A stretch of 9,422 bases of DNA from Acidobacteriota bacterium (GCA_003222835.1 QHXE01000028.1:1-9422), one strand, 5' to 3'; shown: positions 1 to 6,767, numbered from the stretch's first letter. Notes: generated from the letters alone by a model not told the origin. Numbers and translations are program-made.

Positions 1-205
1 ATTGCAAATTGAAAAGTGAAAATCGCAAATTGCAAATTAGGCCGGAGGGAAAGTCTTAAGCCGAAGTCGAAGGGAGTCCCCAGGTCTGAGAAATGACTTC
101 CTCAGCGGACTGAAAGATGAAAGGAAGGACACGATCGGCTCCGTCGCAATGAGCTCGCCAAAATTACAATTTGCATTTTTCAATTTGCACTTTTCAATTT
201 TCAAT
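1..205. repeat. AT-rich inverted-repeat element
   Basis: Two AT-rich arms made of degenerate AAATTGCAAATTGAAAA-like units face each other. The left arm is 1-39. The right arm, about 161-205, is inverted. An exact 12-bp match, AATTGAAAAGTG, lies at 7-18 and as its reverse complement at 188-199. The 120-bp interior (41-160) is less AT-rich and has no convincing coding frame on either strand. The layout, short low-complexity arms facing each other around a small insert, resembles the flanks of the four-helix-bundle gene at 7445-7744, although the arm sequence differs. The left edge may extend beyond the window. That it is a mobile or recombination-derived element is inference. Confidence 0.5.
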
Positions 206-362
206 GCCTTTCCTTGTCCACCGCTTCCCAGCAACCACTGGCATTCGATCGGCGCGCCGCATCCAAAACCATTTGCACGCGATAGCCATCTGCGAACGTC
301 GCCGCGCCATTGGCGCAGGTTTCGGCATGCGCGCACTGTTCGGCTCGAATGTCGATCGAGTG
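201..362 (-). pseudogene. C-terminal remnant of a probable Gfo/Idh/MocA-family oxidoreductase
   Basis: Read on the minus strand from about 362 to a TGA at 201-203, this frame gives 53 residues with no usable start and a TAG directly upstream at 363-365. The segment ATFADGYRVQMVLDAARRSN followed by SGCWEAV resembles the last helix and strand of Gfo/Idh/MocA NAD(P)-dependent sugar or inositol dehydrogenases, which often end in a '(A)xFxDGYxxxxxxDAxxxSxxxGxWxxV' pattern. All catalytic and Rossmann parts are missing, so it is a remnant and not a functional gene. The stop codon lies inside the start of the AT-rich repeat, so insertion of the repeat may have replaced the original 3' end. Family recognition is from memory of the C-terminal pattern and is only moderately certain. 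No frame upstream (363-527) clearly continues the protein. Confidence 0.4.
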
Positions 363-527
363 CTACGACAGGCGCCTTGCCGACTGGTTGCGCGCCCGCT
401 CAAGCATGCCAAAGCGTTCCCAATCGAGTTGAGTGGAATAAAGGCCATCAGAAAATCAAAACCGAAGGTCGTGCCTACGGCCCTTACCGGCTAGTGGCAC
501 AAAACCAGAACCCCAGCCTTCAACCCT
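363..527. other. Unassigned spacer downstream of the copper ATPase
   Basis: This stretch lies between the oxidoreductase remnant and the stop codon of the P-type ATPase. Short open frames exist on both strands, but none shows a ribosome binding site or a recognisable family. No strong hairpin with a T-run was found, so the ATPase terminator is not identified. Confidence 0.4.
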
Positions 528-2870
528 TCAAAGAGACATTCGTCGCAACCGTAAAGCGTTGCCGATCACGGAAACCGAGCTGAAGCTCATGGCCGCCGCG
601 GCGATCATCGGACTCAACAGAATTCCGAAAACAGGATAGAGCGCACCGGCGGCAATAGGCACTCCAATCGAGTTATAGACGAAAGCGAAAAATAGATTCT
701 GTTTGATATTGCGCATCGTCGCTTGGCTTAAACGAATGGCGCGCACGATGCCGCGCAAATCTCCCTTCACTAAGGTGACGCCGGCACTTTGCATTGCGAC
801 GTCGGTACCGCTTCCCATCGCAATTCCCACTTCAGCTTGCGCCAGCGCCGGCGCGTCGTTGATACCATCGCCCGCCATCGCGACCTTGCTGCCTTCACTC
901 TGGAGCCGCTTCACAATCTCGGCCTTCTCGTTCGGCAGGACCTCGGCCACGACTTCATCGATACTCAGAGCGTTCGCAACTGCTTGCGCGGTAGTGTGAC
1001 TGTCACCGGTGAGCATTACGATCTTGATTCCCTGCTCATGCAGTTGTTTGATTGCTTCAAGCGTCGTCTCCTTGATCGGATCGGCCACTCCGAGCAAACC
1101 CGCTACTTTGGCATCAAGCGTCACGAATACCACGGTCTGGCCGTCAGTGCGAAACTTTTCCGCTGGCGACGCGAGCGAGCCGGAATCAATATCAAGTTCT
1201 TCCAAAAAGGCTCGATTGCCGAGACCCACCGAGTGCCCGTCTATCTGACCCTTGACGCCTTTGCCGGTAATCGATTCGAATACTTCGGTCTTCGCGAGTT
1301 CAACTTCGCGCTCCTGAGCGCCGGCAACGATTGCCGCCGCCAGCGGATGCTCGCTGCCGCGCTCGAGACTCGCGGCCAGCCATAGTAGTTCCTTTTCGCT
1401 TAGTTCATTCACCGGCATGACTGTGATGAGCTTTGGTTTGCCTTCGGTAAGCGTGCCGGTTTTATCGACGACGAGCGTGTCAATTTCGCGAAGCACTTCG
1501 ATCGCTTCGGCGTTCTTGAACAACACGCCCACTTCCGCGCCCTTGCCGGTTGCCACCATGATCGACATCGGCGTCGCCAGACCCAGCGCGCAGGGGCAGG
1601 CAATGATGAGTACGGCAACGGCATTGATGAGCGCGAAATCCATGCGAGGTTCAGGCCCAGCCACCGCCCACACGATGAACGTGACTACAGCGATTAGAAT
1701 CACCGCCGGGACAAAGTAGCCCGAGACTAAGTCAGCAAGTTTTTGAATCGGCGCGCGACTGCGCTGCGCCTCTGCAACCATCTGTACGATCTGCGCCAGC
1801 AAAGTTTCCGAGCCAACTCGTTCCGCTTCCAGCACGAGCGAGCCGGTCCCGTTCACGGTCGCGCCCACGACGCGATCGCCGGCTTTCTTTTCCACCGGAA
1901 TCGGTTCGCCTGTCACCATCGATTCATCGACGGTGCTCGCGCCTTCCGCAACCACGCCATCGACGGGAATTTTCTCGCCGGGACGAACCCGCAAGCGATC
2001 GCCCTTTTTGACTTGATCGAGAGGAACGTCGTGCTCGCTGCCATCCGCTGCAATTCGCCGCGCTGTTTTCGGCGCCAGGCCCAGCAACGCTTTAATCGCT
2101 GCGCTAGTCGCGCTGCGCGCTTTCAATTCGAGCACCTGACCGAGCAAGACCAGCGTGGTGATTACGGCCGCGGCTTCGAAATAGACCGGCACATTTCCCA
2201 TCGGGTCACGAAAAGACGCCGGAAAAATTTGCGGCACGAGCGTGGCAATCCCGCTGTAAGCGTAAGCCACAGCTATACCGAGCCCGATTAGCGTGAACAT
2301 GTTAAGGCTGCGGTTCAGAATCGACTGCCAACCGCGAACGAAAAAAGGCCAACCACCCCAGAGCACTACGGGCGAAGCCAACGCGAGTGAAATCCACGCC
2401 ACGACTCGTGGAGCAAACAGACTGCGCACGGGATCGCCGGGAATAAACTCACTCATGGCCAGCAGCAGCAAAGGCAACGTCAAAGACACGCTCAACCAGA
2501 AGCGTCGCTGCATACTGATTAGTTCGACATTCTCTTCCTCACCAGTGGCGACACGCGGTTCGAGCGTCATTCCACAGATCGGACAAGAGCCGGGCCCATC
2601 ACGCACGATTTCGGGATGCATCGGACAAGCGTATTCGCCTGCTTTGGCTTTCTTTGAAGAAGTACTCTGACTCTCAATTGGAGTCGCGCGGTGGGTGTCG
2701 AGGAAATGAGTGGGATCATCGCGAAATTTGTTCAGGCATCCTACGCTACAGAAGAAATAAGTCGGCCCTTGGTAATCGCAGAAGCCGGCTGCCTTCTGTG
2801 GATCGACCATCATCCCGCACACCGGGTCTTTCGCCTGATACTCACCCGCATTCGGATTCACAGACTCCAT
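528..2870 (-). CDS. copA: Cu(I)-type heavy-metal P1B ATPase with N-terminal YHS and HMBD domains (CopA-like)
   Basis: This is a complete 780-residue P1B-type ATPase that would use ATP to export a soft metal, most likely Cu(I), across the inner membrane. Domains in order: a YHS domain (about 14-58, DPVCGM and CSVGC), a heavy-metal-binding zinc-ribbon-like segment (80-105, YACPMHPE and CPICGM), eight predicted membrane helices, the actuator TGE (320-322), the metal-site CPC (425-427), the phosphorylation motif DKTGT (469-473), the P1B signature HP (508-509), TGD (621-623) and GDGINDAP (667-674). YN (732-733) and MSFSS (761-765) near the C-terminus match the Cu(I) P1B-1 subgroup. The usual N-terminal HMA (GMxCxxC) domain is absent; YHS plus HMBD takes its place, as in many environmental CopA/SilP-like pumps. 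The ATG at 2870 lacks a strong Shine-Dalgarno sequence; GTG three codons later is an alternative. No chaperone or metal regulator gene lies next to it. Silver transport is also possible. Confidence 0.93.
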   Translation of the reverse strand: MESVNPNAGEYQAKDPVCGMMVDPQKAAGFCDYQGPTYFFCSVGCLNKFRDDPTHFLDTHRATPIESQSTSSKKAKAGEYACPMHPEIVRDGPGSCPICGMTLEPRVATGEEENVELISMQRRFWLSVSLTLPLLLLAMSEFIPGDPVRSLFAPRVVAWISLALASPVVLWGGWPFFVRGWQSILNRSLNMFTLIGLGIAVAYAYSGIATLVPQIFPASFRDPMGNVPVYFEAAAVITTLVLLGQVLELKARSATSAAIKALLGLAPKTARRIAADGSEHDVPLDQVKKGDRLRVRPGEKIPVDGVVAEGASTVDESMVTGEPIPVEKKAGDRVVGATVNGTGSLVLEAERVGSETLLAQIVQMVAEAQRSRAPIQKLADLVSGYFVPAVILIAVVTFIVWAVAGPEPRMDFALINAVAVLIIACPCALGLATPMSIMVATGKGAEVGVLFKNAEAIEVLREIDTLVVDKTGTLTEGKPKLITVMPVNELSEKELLWLAASLERGSEHPLAAAIVAGAQEREVELAKTEVFESITGKGVKGQIDGHSVGLGNRAFLEELDIDSGSLASPAEKFRTDGQTVVFVTLDAKVAGLLGVADPIKETTLEAIKQLHEQGIKIVMLTGDSHTTAQAVANALSIDEVVAEVLPNEKAEIVKRLQSEGSKVAMAGDGINDAPALAQAEVGIAMGSGTDVAMQSAGVTLVKGDLRGIVRAIRLSQATMRNIKQNLFFAFVYNSIGVPIAAGALYPVFGILLSPMIAAAAMSFSSVSVIGNALRLRRMSL

Positions 2871-3076
2871 ATCGTCTACAAGCGGTAATCGCTTATTGAG
2901 CAGGATGCTCTTTCAACCGCTCAGCGCGCAAGAGGAAACTCCGTCAGTGATGATTCCTCGAAGCGAGCTTTAATAGCGGGATTCGATACTCGGTGTATTT
3001 CAGTCGAATCTCGCGTACCTGAGGCCGTGCGCAAACCCTGAGGGAGGGCGCAAGCATCCGAGTCTGTGCGCAAGGA
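2871..3076. other. Upstream region of the copper ATPase
   Basis: No gene is seen here. Two small hairpins lie just upstream of the ATPase start: AAGCG/CGCTT at 2880-2894 and GAGCA/TGCTC at 2898-2910. No CopY- or CueR-type operator could be recognised. On the minus strand a TTGAAA near 2910-2915 could be a -35 element, but no good -10 is correctly spaced. The segment 3020-3076 contains two copies of GTGCGCAA and looks like the start of the palindromic repeat cluster that follows. Confidence 0.4.
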
Positions 3077-3226
3077 GCCGCGTAGCGGCGAAATATTTAT
3101 AGAACCCCGCGACTAAATTCGGATTCTTTGGCTCCTTTAGGAGCGCAATGCTCTGTCGCCCATAAATGGGCTCGGGAGTTAAAATTAATCCGGCTCGTAT
3201 CTATAAACATTTCGTCCCTACGGGAC
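3077..3226. repeat. Cluster of four REP-like palindromes
   Basis: Four short perfect hairpins occur within 150 bp: GCCGC-GTA-GCGGC (3077-3089), GCTCC-TTTA-GGAGC (3131-3144), GCCCAT-AA-ATGGGC (3158-3171) and GTCCC-TAC-GGGAC (3214-3226). The first is followed by GAAATATTTATAG. The fourth, read on the other strand, is followed by CGAAATGTTTATAG. The second is followed by the related GCAATG. A GC-rich stem with a conserved AT-rich tail in both orientations is the usual build of REP/BIME elements mobilised by Y1-type (RAYT) transposases. No transposase gene lies in the window. The repeat type is inferred from structure and not from a copy count. Confidence 0.65.
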
Positions 3227-3295
3227 TCTTGAAGATTGGACGGTAGGTTAGCTATTGACAGACTTCGATGCCCGAGGAAGAATGACGGGAGAATT

Positions 3296-3457
3296 GTGAA
3301 AAGAGAAAAGGACATCAAAGAAGTCAAGGTCGAGCGTCCGCGTCGCGCCGTTGTTTCGGAAAAAGAAGCCTTGAAGCGTATGAAGGATTTCTCGAAACGA
3401 AAGGAGCAATTCCTTGCCACTGCTAGAACGGGCAAGGGTCGAAGTGTACGTCCCTGA
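3296..3457 (+). CDS. Small basic protein, first gene of a three-gene cassette
   Basis: The 53-residue protein starts at GTG 3296 (GGGAG at 3287-3291) and reads VKREKDIKEVKVERPRRAVV, then SEKEALKRMKDFSKRKEQFL, then a short basic tail. It is rich in Lys, Arg and Glu and is probably mostly helical. The frame also allows an earlier TTG at 3236, but that start would begin in the REP tail and adds residues unlike the rest. Its end overlaps the start of the next gene (3414), which suggests translational coupling. Its family was not identified. Size, charge and position before a broken gene and a NYN-nuclease fragment would suit an antitoxin-like or nucleic-acid-binding role, but this is inference only. 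Confidence 0.6.
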   Translation: MKREKDIKEVKVERPRRAVVSEKEALKRMKDFSKRKEQFLATARTGKGRSVRP

Positions 3458-3745
3458 CCTGCCCGCACCTCACTACCGCAATTTGCTTTTGTCTTTCGAA
3501 GAAGAATTCACTTACGCCTTCGTGGCTGCACGATCGTGCGTGGGCTTGATGGCAGTTATCTTTCTCGCGTTGGAGTGAAGACTCCCGATCGAATTAATCT
3601 TATCTATACTGACTTGCCACTCGCGCTTTCCACAAACTTTGATAGCGCAGCTCGTTACGCTTACGAACTAAAACAGGCTGCATTCGACGCTTTGAAAGAA
3701 GAGACGGTATTAGTAGCCGTTGGGCAGATCTATCACGCTTTGTGA
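3414..3745 (+). pseudogene. Frameshifted gene, second member of the three-gene cassette
   Basis: A frame starting at TTG 3414 (AAGGAG at 3401-3406, 7-nt spacing) reads VEVYVPDLPAPHYRNLLLSF, then EEEFTYAF, up to TTC 3519-3521. It then runs out of frame to a TGA at 3576-3578. The continuation lies in another frame, GCTIVRGLDGSYLSRVGV and onward to IYHAL and the TGA at 3743-3745. Restoring one G next to 3522 joins the parts as ...FTYAFGGCTIVRGLDGSYLS..., about 110 residues. The site has no slippery heptamer, so a one-base deletion or a sequencing error is likelier than programmed frameshifting. GTG 3444 is an alternative start. The family was not identified with confidence. The gene overlaps the preceding ORF by 44 bases and is followed after 10 bases by the NYN fragment. 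Confidence 0.65.
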
Positions 3746-3755
3746 GGAGATAATC

Positions 3756-3842
3756 ATGGATCGTGGGAAGACGATTTTATTTGTAGATAACTCGAACATA
3801 TTTCAGGGATCCAGGAATGTCGGGTGGACAGCTAATTCATAA
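3756..3842 (+). pseudogene. N-terminal fragment of a NYN-domain (PIN-like RNase) protein
   Basis: ATG 3756 follows a good ribosome binding site (GAGGAGA, 3744-3750). The frame encodes MDRGKTILFVDNSNIFQGSR and eight more residues, then stops at TAA 3840-3842. The segment ILFVDNSNIF is the first beta strand of a NYN (LabA/DUF88-like, PIN-fold) nuclease domain, and its Asp would bind metal in the active site. Such domains usually need about 120-160 residues. Here only 28 codons remain, and no continuation is seen in any frame before the next gene at 3948. The gene therefore seems to have lost its 3' part. Spacing of 10 bases from the previous gene indicates that the three genes formed one transcription unit. 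Confidence 0.6.
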
Positions 3843-3947
3843 CCGCCCCTCTTCGTGCGTTAGGCCCAATGGACTGTTTTCGATTAGAATTGAAATGCAA
3901 AATGCAGCCCTCAGACCTGGAGACAAACAACTTCATTAGGAGGCAAG

Positions 3948-4673
3948 ATGAAGATCAGGGTACTACTTAAGATCAATCAATTCGCGATAGTCTCTCTCCT
4001 GCTGATTGGAATTGGAGTCGCTTCGACTTCGAGTGTTGCGGCCCAGCGCCGAAATCGCTGGGACGGTTATCCAAACTGGGGTGGCTCTTATCAGCTTCGC
4101 GAGACGGCGCTTAATGCCGGCTACAACGAAGGCTCGAAGGAGGGGCGCAACGACCGTGGCCGCAACCGCTATCGGAGCTCCCAGGAATTCGGGGCCTATA
4201 ACGACGCGAGCAAGGACTACAATTCGAGATTAGGCGATCGCGACCTGTACCGCCGGTATTTTCAACTGGCATTCCAGCGCGGATACGATACCGAGAATCA
4301 GAATAACTATGGGAACGATCGGAATGACCGGTACGATCGGAATGACCGGAACAATCGGAATGATCGGAACGATCGTGACCGCGATCGAAACCAAAGTCAA
4401 AACGATCGGCGGGGCCGCAACTGGGATCGCTATGGCCAGTACGGGGGCTCGTATCAACTGCGGCAGACGGCCTTGAATGCCGGTTATAACGCGGGCAACA
4501 AGCAGGGTCGCGACGATCGTAGAAGAGGAAGGCATCGAAATTACTCGGACTTCAGCGCTTATCGGGACGCTACGAGTGATTACAGTTCGCGGCTGGGCGA
4601 CCGGGAGATGTACCGCCGCTACTATCGCGAAGGGTTCGAAAATGGATACGAAGATGGGTATCGAGGGTATTAA
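3948..4673 (+). CDS. Secreted protein with a duplicated domain and an Asn-Asp-Arg linker
   Basis: The 241-residue protein starts at ATG 3948 behind a consensus AGGAGG (3938-3943). Residues 1-32 form a Sec signal peptide (KIR start, hydrophobic core 12-25, likely cleavage at VAA|QR). The mature part has two copies of one domain, at about 45-115 and 166-236. Shared segments are GGSYQLR(E/Q)TALNAGYN, FxAYxDA(S/T)xDYxSRLGDR and (D/E)xYRRY. They are joined by a low-complexity Asn/Asp/Arg tract (123-148). The mature protein is strongly charged and Tyr-rich and has no cysteines. It is probably periplasmic or extracellular. I recognise the domain style as common in hypothetical proteins of Acidobacteriota but know no function. 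An intrinsic terminator follows 27 bases after the stop. Confidence 0.85.
   Translation: MKIRVLLKINQFAIVSLLLIGIGVASTSSVAAQRRNRWDGYPNWGGSYQLRETALNAGYNEGSKEGRNDRGRNRYRSSQEFGAYNDASKDYNSRLGDRDLYRRYFQLAFQRGYDTENQNNYGNDRNDRYDRNDRNNRNDRNDRDRDRNQSQNDRRGRNWDRYGQYGGSYQLRQTALNAGYNAGNKQGRDDRRRGRHRNYSDFSAYRDATSDYSSRLGDREMYRRYYREGFENGYEDGYRGY
4314..4391 (+). repeat. Tandem repeat encoding Asn-Asp-Arg units
   Basis: Within the secreted-protein gene the DNA repeats CGGAAtGAC/CGGAAcGAT-like 9-base units, encoding NDRNDRYDRNDRNNRNDRND and DRDRDR. Slightly diverged copies suggest growth by slippage or unequal exchange. The tract would form a flexible, highly charged linker between the two domain copies, and its length may vary between strains. 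Confidence 0.7.
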
Positions 4674-4700
4674 GCCTCTCGAATCCATTTGGATTGAATG

Positions 4701-4727
4701 GAGCCCGATCGCAAGGTCGGGCTCTTT
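4701..4727 (+). terminator. Intrinsic terminator of the secreted repeat protein gene
   Basis: A perfect 8-bp stem, GAGCCCGA (4701-4708) with TCGGGCTC (4717-4724), encloses an 8-base loop and is followed by TTT and further T-rich sequence. It lies 27 bases after the stop at 4673. The convergent minus-strand gene ends at 4775, but on that strand no T-run follows the stem, so termination is expected mainly for plus-strand transcription. Confidence 0.8.
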
Positions 4728-4774
4728 CGATTTGCAGGTCGGATTCTCGGACCGGAGCGGCAGTGCTCAGACTG

Positions 4775-5515
4775 TCAGCCTGGGTTTTCACGTTCGGCCG
4801 TGAAATCATAGGTCAGATAAAGCTTCAAAGAACCTTCCTGCACTTCAGCGCGCACATCTTTCACGCGTGCTTTCAGTGAGCCACCGCTCGCCTGAATCGG
4901 CAATGAAAGGGCAAGCTGCGAAACGCGCAGGACGGCGAATGGATTCAATCGTTCGTCGATCGTTTTGCGCACGAACGCCGTGATCAGGCTGCTCAACAGT
5001 GCCGGCACGTTATCGAGGACCAGTTCATCAATATTCAATCGACCGAAGACCGTTTGCTTTTCCTGATCGAAGGAGAGATCGACTGTAGCTCTGGCGGTTC
5101 CCTTGAACTGAATGCAACTCGTCAGAATCGAATAGCTTCCCGTGAAAGCCAGCGGTGCCGTTATCTTGCCGCCGGTAAAGCGCACGCCGGTCTTCACGTT
5201 GTTGCCTTCAGGATTCAGCGCCAGAACGCTGTTGCATGAATTCTGAAAAGCGATTGGTTGCATCGGTCTCTGTCCGAAGTTTTGTGAAAGCTTCAGTTGC
5301 GGCGGGCCGAGCTGTTGAAAAATTGTCCCCAGCAGCGAATCGAAAAACTTTTCTTCGATCGTAACGGCTACGGTGCTCGACGCGTCGTTGCTCTGATCGG
5401 GCGGTCGCAAGGGCACTCCCGGCAACGTACGCGAACGCCACGCGCCAAGAAAGTAGAATGTCCCTACCGCGCCCAGCAGCAGCCCTATAATCAGAACCAG
5501 CAGATTTCTTCTCAT
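4775..5515 (-). CDS. Membrane-anchored protein of unknown function, second gene of a two-gene operon
   Basis: The 246-residue protein has a short basic start (MRR) and one hydrophobic segment (4-24) that would anchor it in the inner membrane or act as an uncleaved signal. A Pro-rich spacer (31-40) follows. From about 48 on it alternates amphipathic strands and helices (TVAVTIEEKFFDSLLGTIFQQLG; later DELVLDNVPALLSSLITAFV and LNPFAVLRVSQLALSLPI). Two cysteines (94 and 134) could pair in the periplasm. The pattern is loosely like lipid-binding TULIP/DUF2993-type proteins, but no diagnostic motif was seen, so this is only a suggestion. The ATG (5513-5515) overlaps the stop of the upstream lipoprotein gene as ATGA, with no strong ribosome binding site of its own, so translational coupling is likely. 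Confidence 0.8.
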   Translation of the reverse strand: MRRNLLVLIIGLLLGAVGTFYFLGAWRSRTLPGVPLRPPDQSNDASSTVAVTIEEKFFDSLLGTIFQQLGPPQLKLSQNFGQRPMQPIAFQNSCNSVLALNPEGNNVKTGVRFTGGKITAPLAFTGSYSILTSCIQFKGTARATVDLSFDQEKQTVFGRLNIDELVLDNVPALLSSLITAFVRKTIDERLNPFAVLRVSQLALSLPIQASGGSLKARVKDVRAEVQEGSLKLYLTYDFTAERENPG

Positions 5516-6435
5516 GGGCTTGGACTCGTCGAAGAAGTAGGCGTTGGCGATGCGCTCCCCGCGTTCATCATCGCTTTCAAGATGGCCGCCACCGTGCTGG
5601 TCAGCGCGTCGATTTGCTGTCGCACTTTCTCCGGCGGCACTGCGGCGTAGCCTGTCGGCAATTCAAATAGCGACGTCTCGATGTTCGTGTTGATGTCGCG
5701 CATCTCAGCGACTACGCGCGCGGCTTTCACTCCCTTCACATCGCCGGAGCTTTCCGCGAGCAGTTCCGATCGCAGCGGCAGGCCGGTTTCTTTGTCGACG
5801 TAAATATACGCTTCGGCTTTCACCTCGCCGGCTTGCGTGTTGGTATTCGCCGATGCGCTGTAGCGATATTTCTCAGCCGTGCGCCCATTCATCGGCCCTT
5901 CGCCCGCGCGCTCGACGCCCTTCAAACCCTTCAGATCCTCAACCAATTGACCCGGCGTCAAGAGCTTATGAAGCTGAACTCCAGTGGCCTCCGGCGACAG
6001 TTCCGCATACTGCTTACGCGCCGGCGCGATCACGTAATGATGATTGTCGTGATCGAGATAGATTAACGGCGTGCCGTCCGGCAGCTTGAACTCGACCCGG
6101 CGATCGTCGCCATTGCGAGCAACCTGCATGGTGAGCGAAGGAATGCCAATCGCCTTTTCACCGCCTTCGGTTTCAATGCTGAACTGTAGAGTGGCGCTGT
6201 ATTTCTCAGGTTCGCGAGCGTTTACAGTCGCGCTGCTCGTGCTCTCCGAGCTCATGTTGCTGTTAGTGACGCTGGAATTTGAGTTGAGCGACGCATTTGT
6301 ATTAGCGTTCCCATTTGTATTGGCATTTGAATTCACGTTGCGCGCCGGTTGACAGGCGACGGCGATGAGTAAGAAAGAGATTGTAAAAACGGTCATAACT
6401 TTTGCTCGACGCCGCAGCTTCTCATTTTCTCGCAT
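5512..6435 (-). CDS. Lipoprotein with a LolA/LppX-like body
   Basis: The preferred start is ATG 6435, with GGTGAGG at 6442-6448 and a 6-base spacing. An upstream TTG at 6462 would only extend the positively charged end. The 307-residue product has an n-region MRENEKLRRRAK, a hydrophobic core and a lipobox-like LIAVAC with Cys28, so it is probably lipidated. The -3 residue is Ala, slightly unusual. Residues 29-70 are a low-complexity Asn/Ser/Thr linker. The body (about 78-265) reads as beta strands: a YSATLQFSIET opening, LIYLDHDNHHYVIAP, GxTAEKYRYS, AYIYVDKETGLPLRSELL and TSLFELPTGY. This order resembles the LolA/LppX-type lipoprotein fold, in which the substrate is a lipid. A Ser/Pro/Thr tail ends the protein. 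It heads an operon with the anchored protein at 4775, so both may act in the envelope. Confidence 0.82.
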   Translation of the reverse strand: MRENEKLRRRAKVMTVFTISFLLIAVACQPARNVNSNANTNGNANTNASLNSNSSVTNSNMSSESTSSATVNAREPEKYSATLQFSIETEGGEKAIGIPSLTMQVARNGDDRRVEFKLPDGTPLIYLDHDNHHYVIAPARKQYAELSPEATGVQLHKLLTPGQLVEDLKGLKGVERAGEGPMNGRTAEKYRYSASANTNTQAGEVKAEAYIYVDKETGLPLRSELLAESSGDVKGVKAARVVAEMRDINTNIETSLFELPTGYAAVPPEKVRQQIDALTSTVAAILKAMMNAGSASPTPTSSTSPSP

Positions 6436-6562
6436 GACAAACCTCACCGGTGCGGTCGCCAACGCGCCGCTTGATTGATTCAGACCAAAGGGGACCGAAA
6501 AGAGAATAACACGGCATGTGAATGCGCGCGAAGCAGTCGTGAAAATAGGGTGTGTTGTTTTG

Positions 6563-6676
6563 CCCTCTCCCTTTGGGAGAGGGTTAGGGTGAGGGCCGGA
6601 GGTAGCAGGAAATCTCCTTCATTTTATTTTGCTGTAGCTTCGCCCCTCACCCCGACCCTCTCCCAAAGGGAGAGGG
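6563..6676. repeat. Nested palindromic repeat (source of the spurious LTPTLSQRERE peptide)
   Basis: The left arm (6563-6595) and the right arm (about 6644-6676) are inverted copies of about 33 bp with two differences. Each arm also contains its own perfect palindrome, CCCTCTCCC-TTT-GGGAGAGGG or the equivalent with AAA. A 48-bp AT-richer spacer lies between. Plus-strand translation gives ALSLWERVRVRAG and LTPTLSQRERE, peptides often seen in spurious predicted proteins from unrelated bacteria, which shows that this repeat is widespread. It lies between two divergent lipoprotein genes. It is best seen as a REP/MITE-like element; the transposase that moves it is not in the window. Confidence 0.8.
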
Positions 6677-6700
6677 AGTTGGCCGCCAAGCGAGTTTTGT

Positions 6701-6730
6701 TTGACACTCCCTATCTCGTTACAGTAAAAC
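6701..6730 (+). promoter_or_regulatory. Probable sigma70-type promoter of the lipoprotein gene at 6768
   Basis: A perfect TTGACA (6701-6706) is followed after 18 bases by TAAAAC (6725-6730, four of six matches to TATAAT). Transcription would start near 6737 and leave a leader of about 30 bases with a GGTGA ribosome binding site at 6759-6763. It lies just inside of the palindromic repeat. Confidence 0.5.
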
Positions 6731-6767
6731 GCGTCTGCTTTCCGACTCTGCAACGATTGGTGACCTT

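Noticed and set aside
149..583. Plus-strand open frame running from the AT-rich repeat into the end of the ATPase gene
   Set aside because: It overlaps the ATPase 3' end in antisense and starts inside repeat DNA; its sequence resembles no protein family.
789..1385. Long plus-strand open frame inside the copper ATPase
   Set aside because: It lies antisense within a well-supported gene, has no ribosome binding site and no recognisable domain.
3255..3283. TTGACA followed 17 bases later by AAGAAT as promoter of the small basic protein gene
   Set aside because: The -10 match is poor, and the predicted start would fall on the ribosome binding site at 3287-3291. The -35 alone is not enough.
3414..3578. 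Programmed -1 frameshift in the second cassette gene
   Set aside because: The shift region TACGCCTTCGTGG has no X XXY YYZ slippery site and no clear downstream stimulatory stem; a base deletion explains it more simply.
3853..3870. GCGTTAGGCCCAA resembling an integron attC core site
   Set aside because: GTTAGGC fits GTTRRRY, but no matching complementary RYYYAAC partner was found at a suitable distance upstream, and no integrase is present.
4230..4688. Minus-strand open frame encoding an Ile/Val/Pro-rich protein opposite the NDR tract
   Set aside because: The repeats of IVPIVPVIP are the antisense reading of the NDR repeat DNA; the plus-strand gene has a signal peptide, ribosome binding site and terminator.
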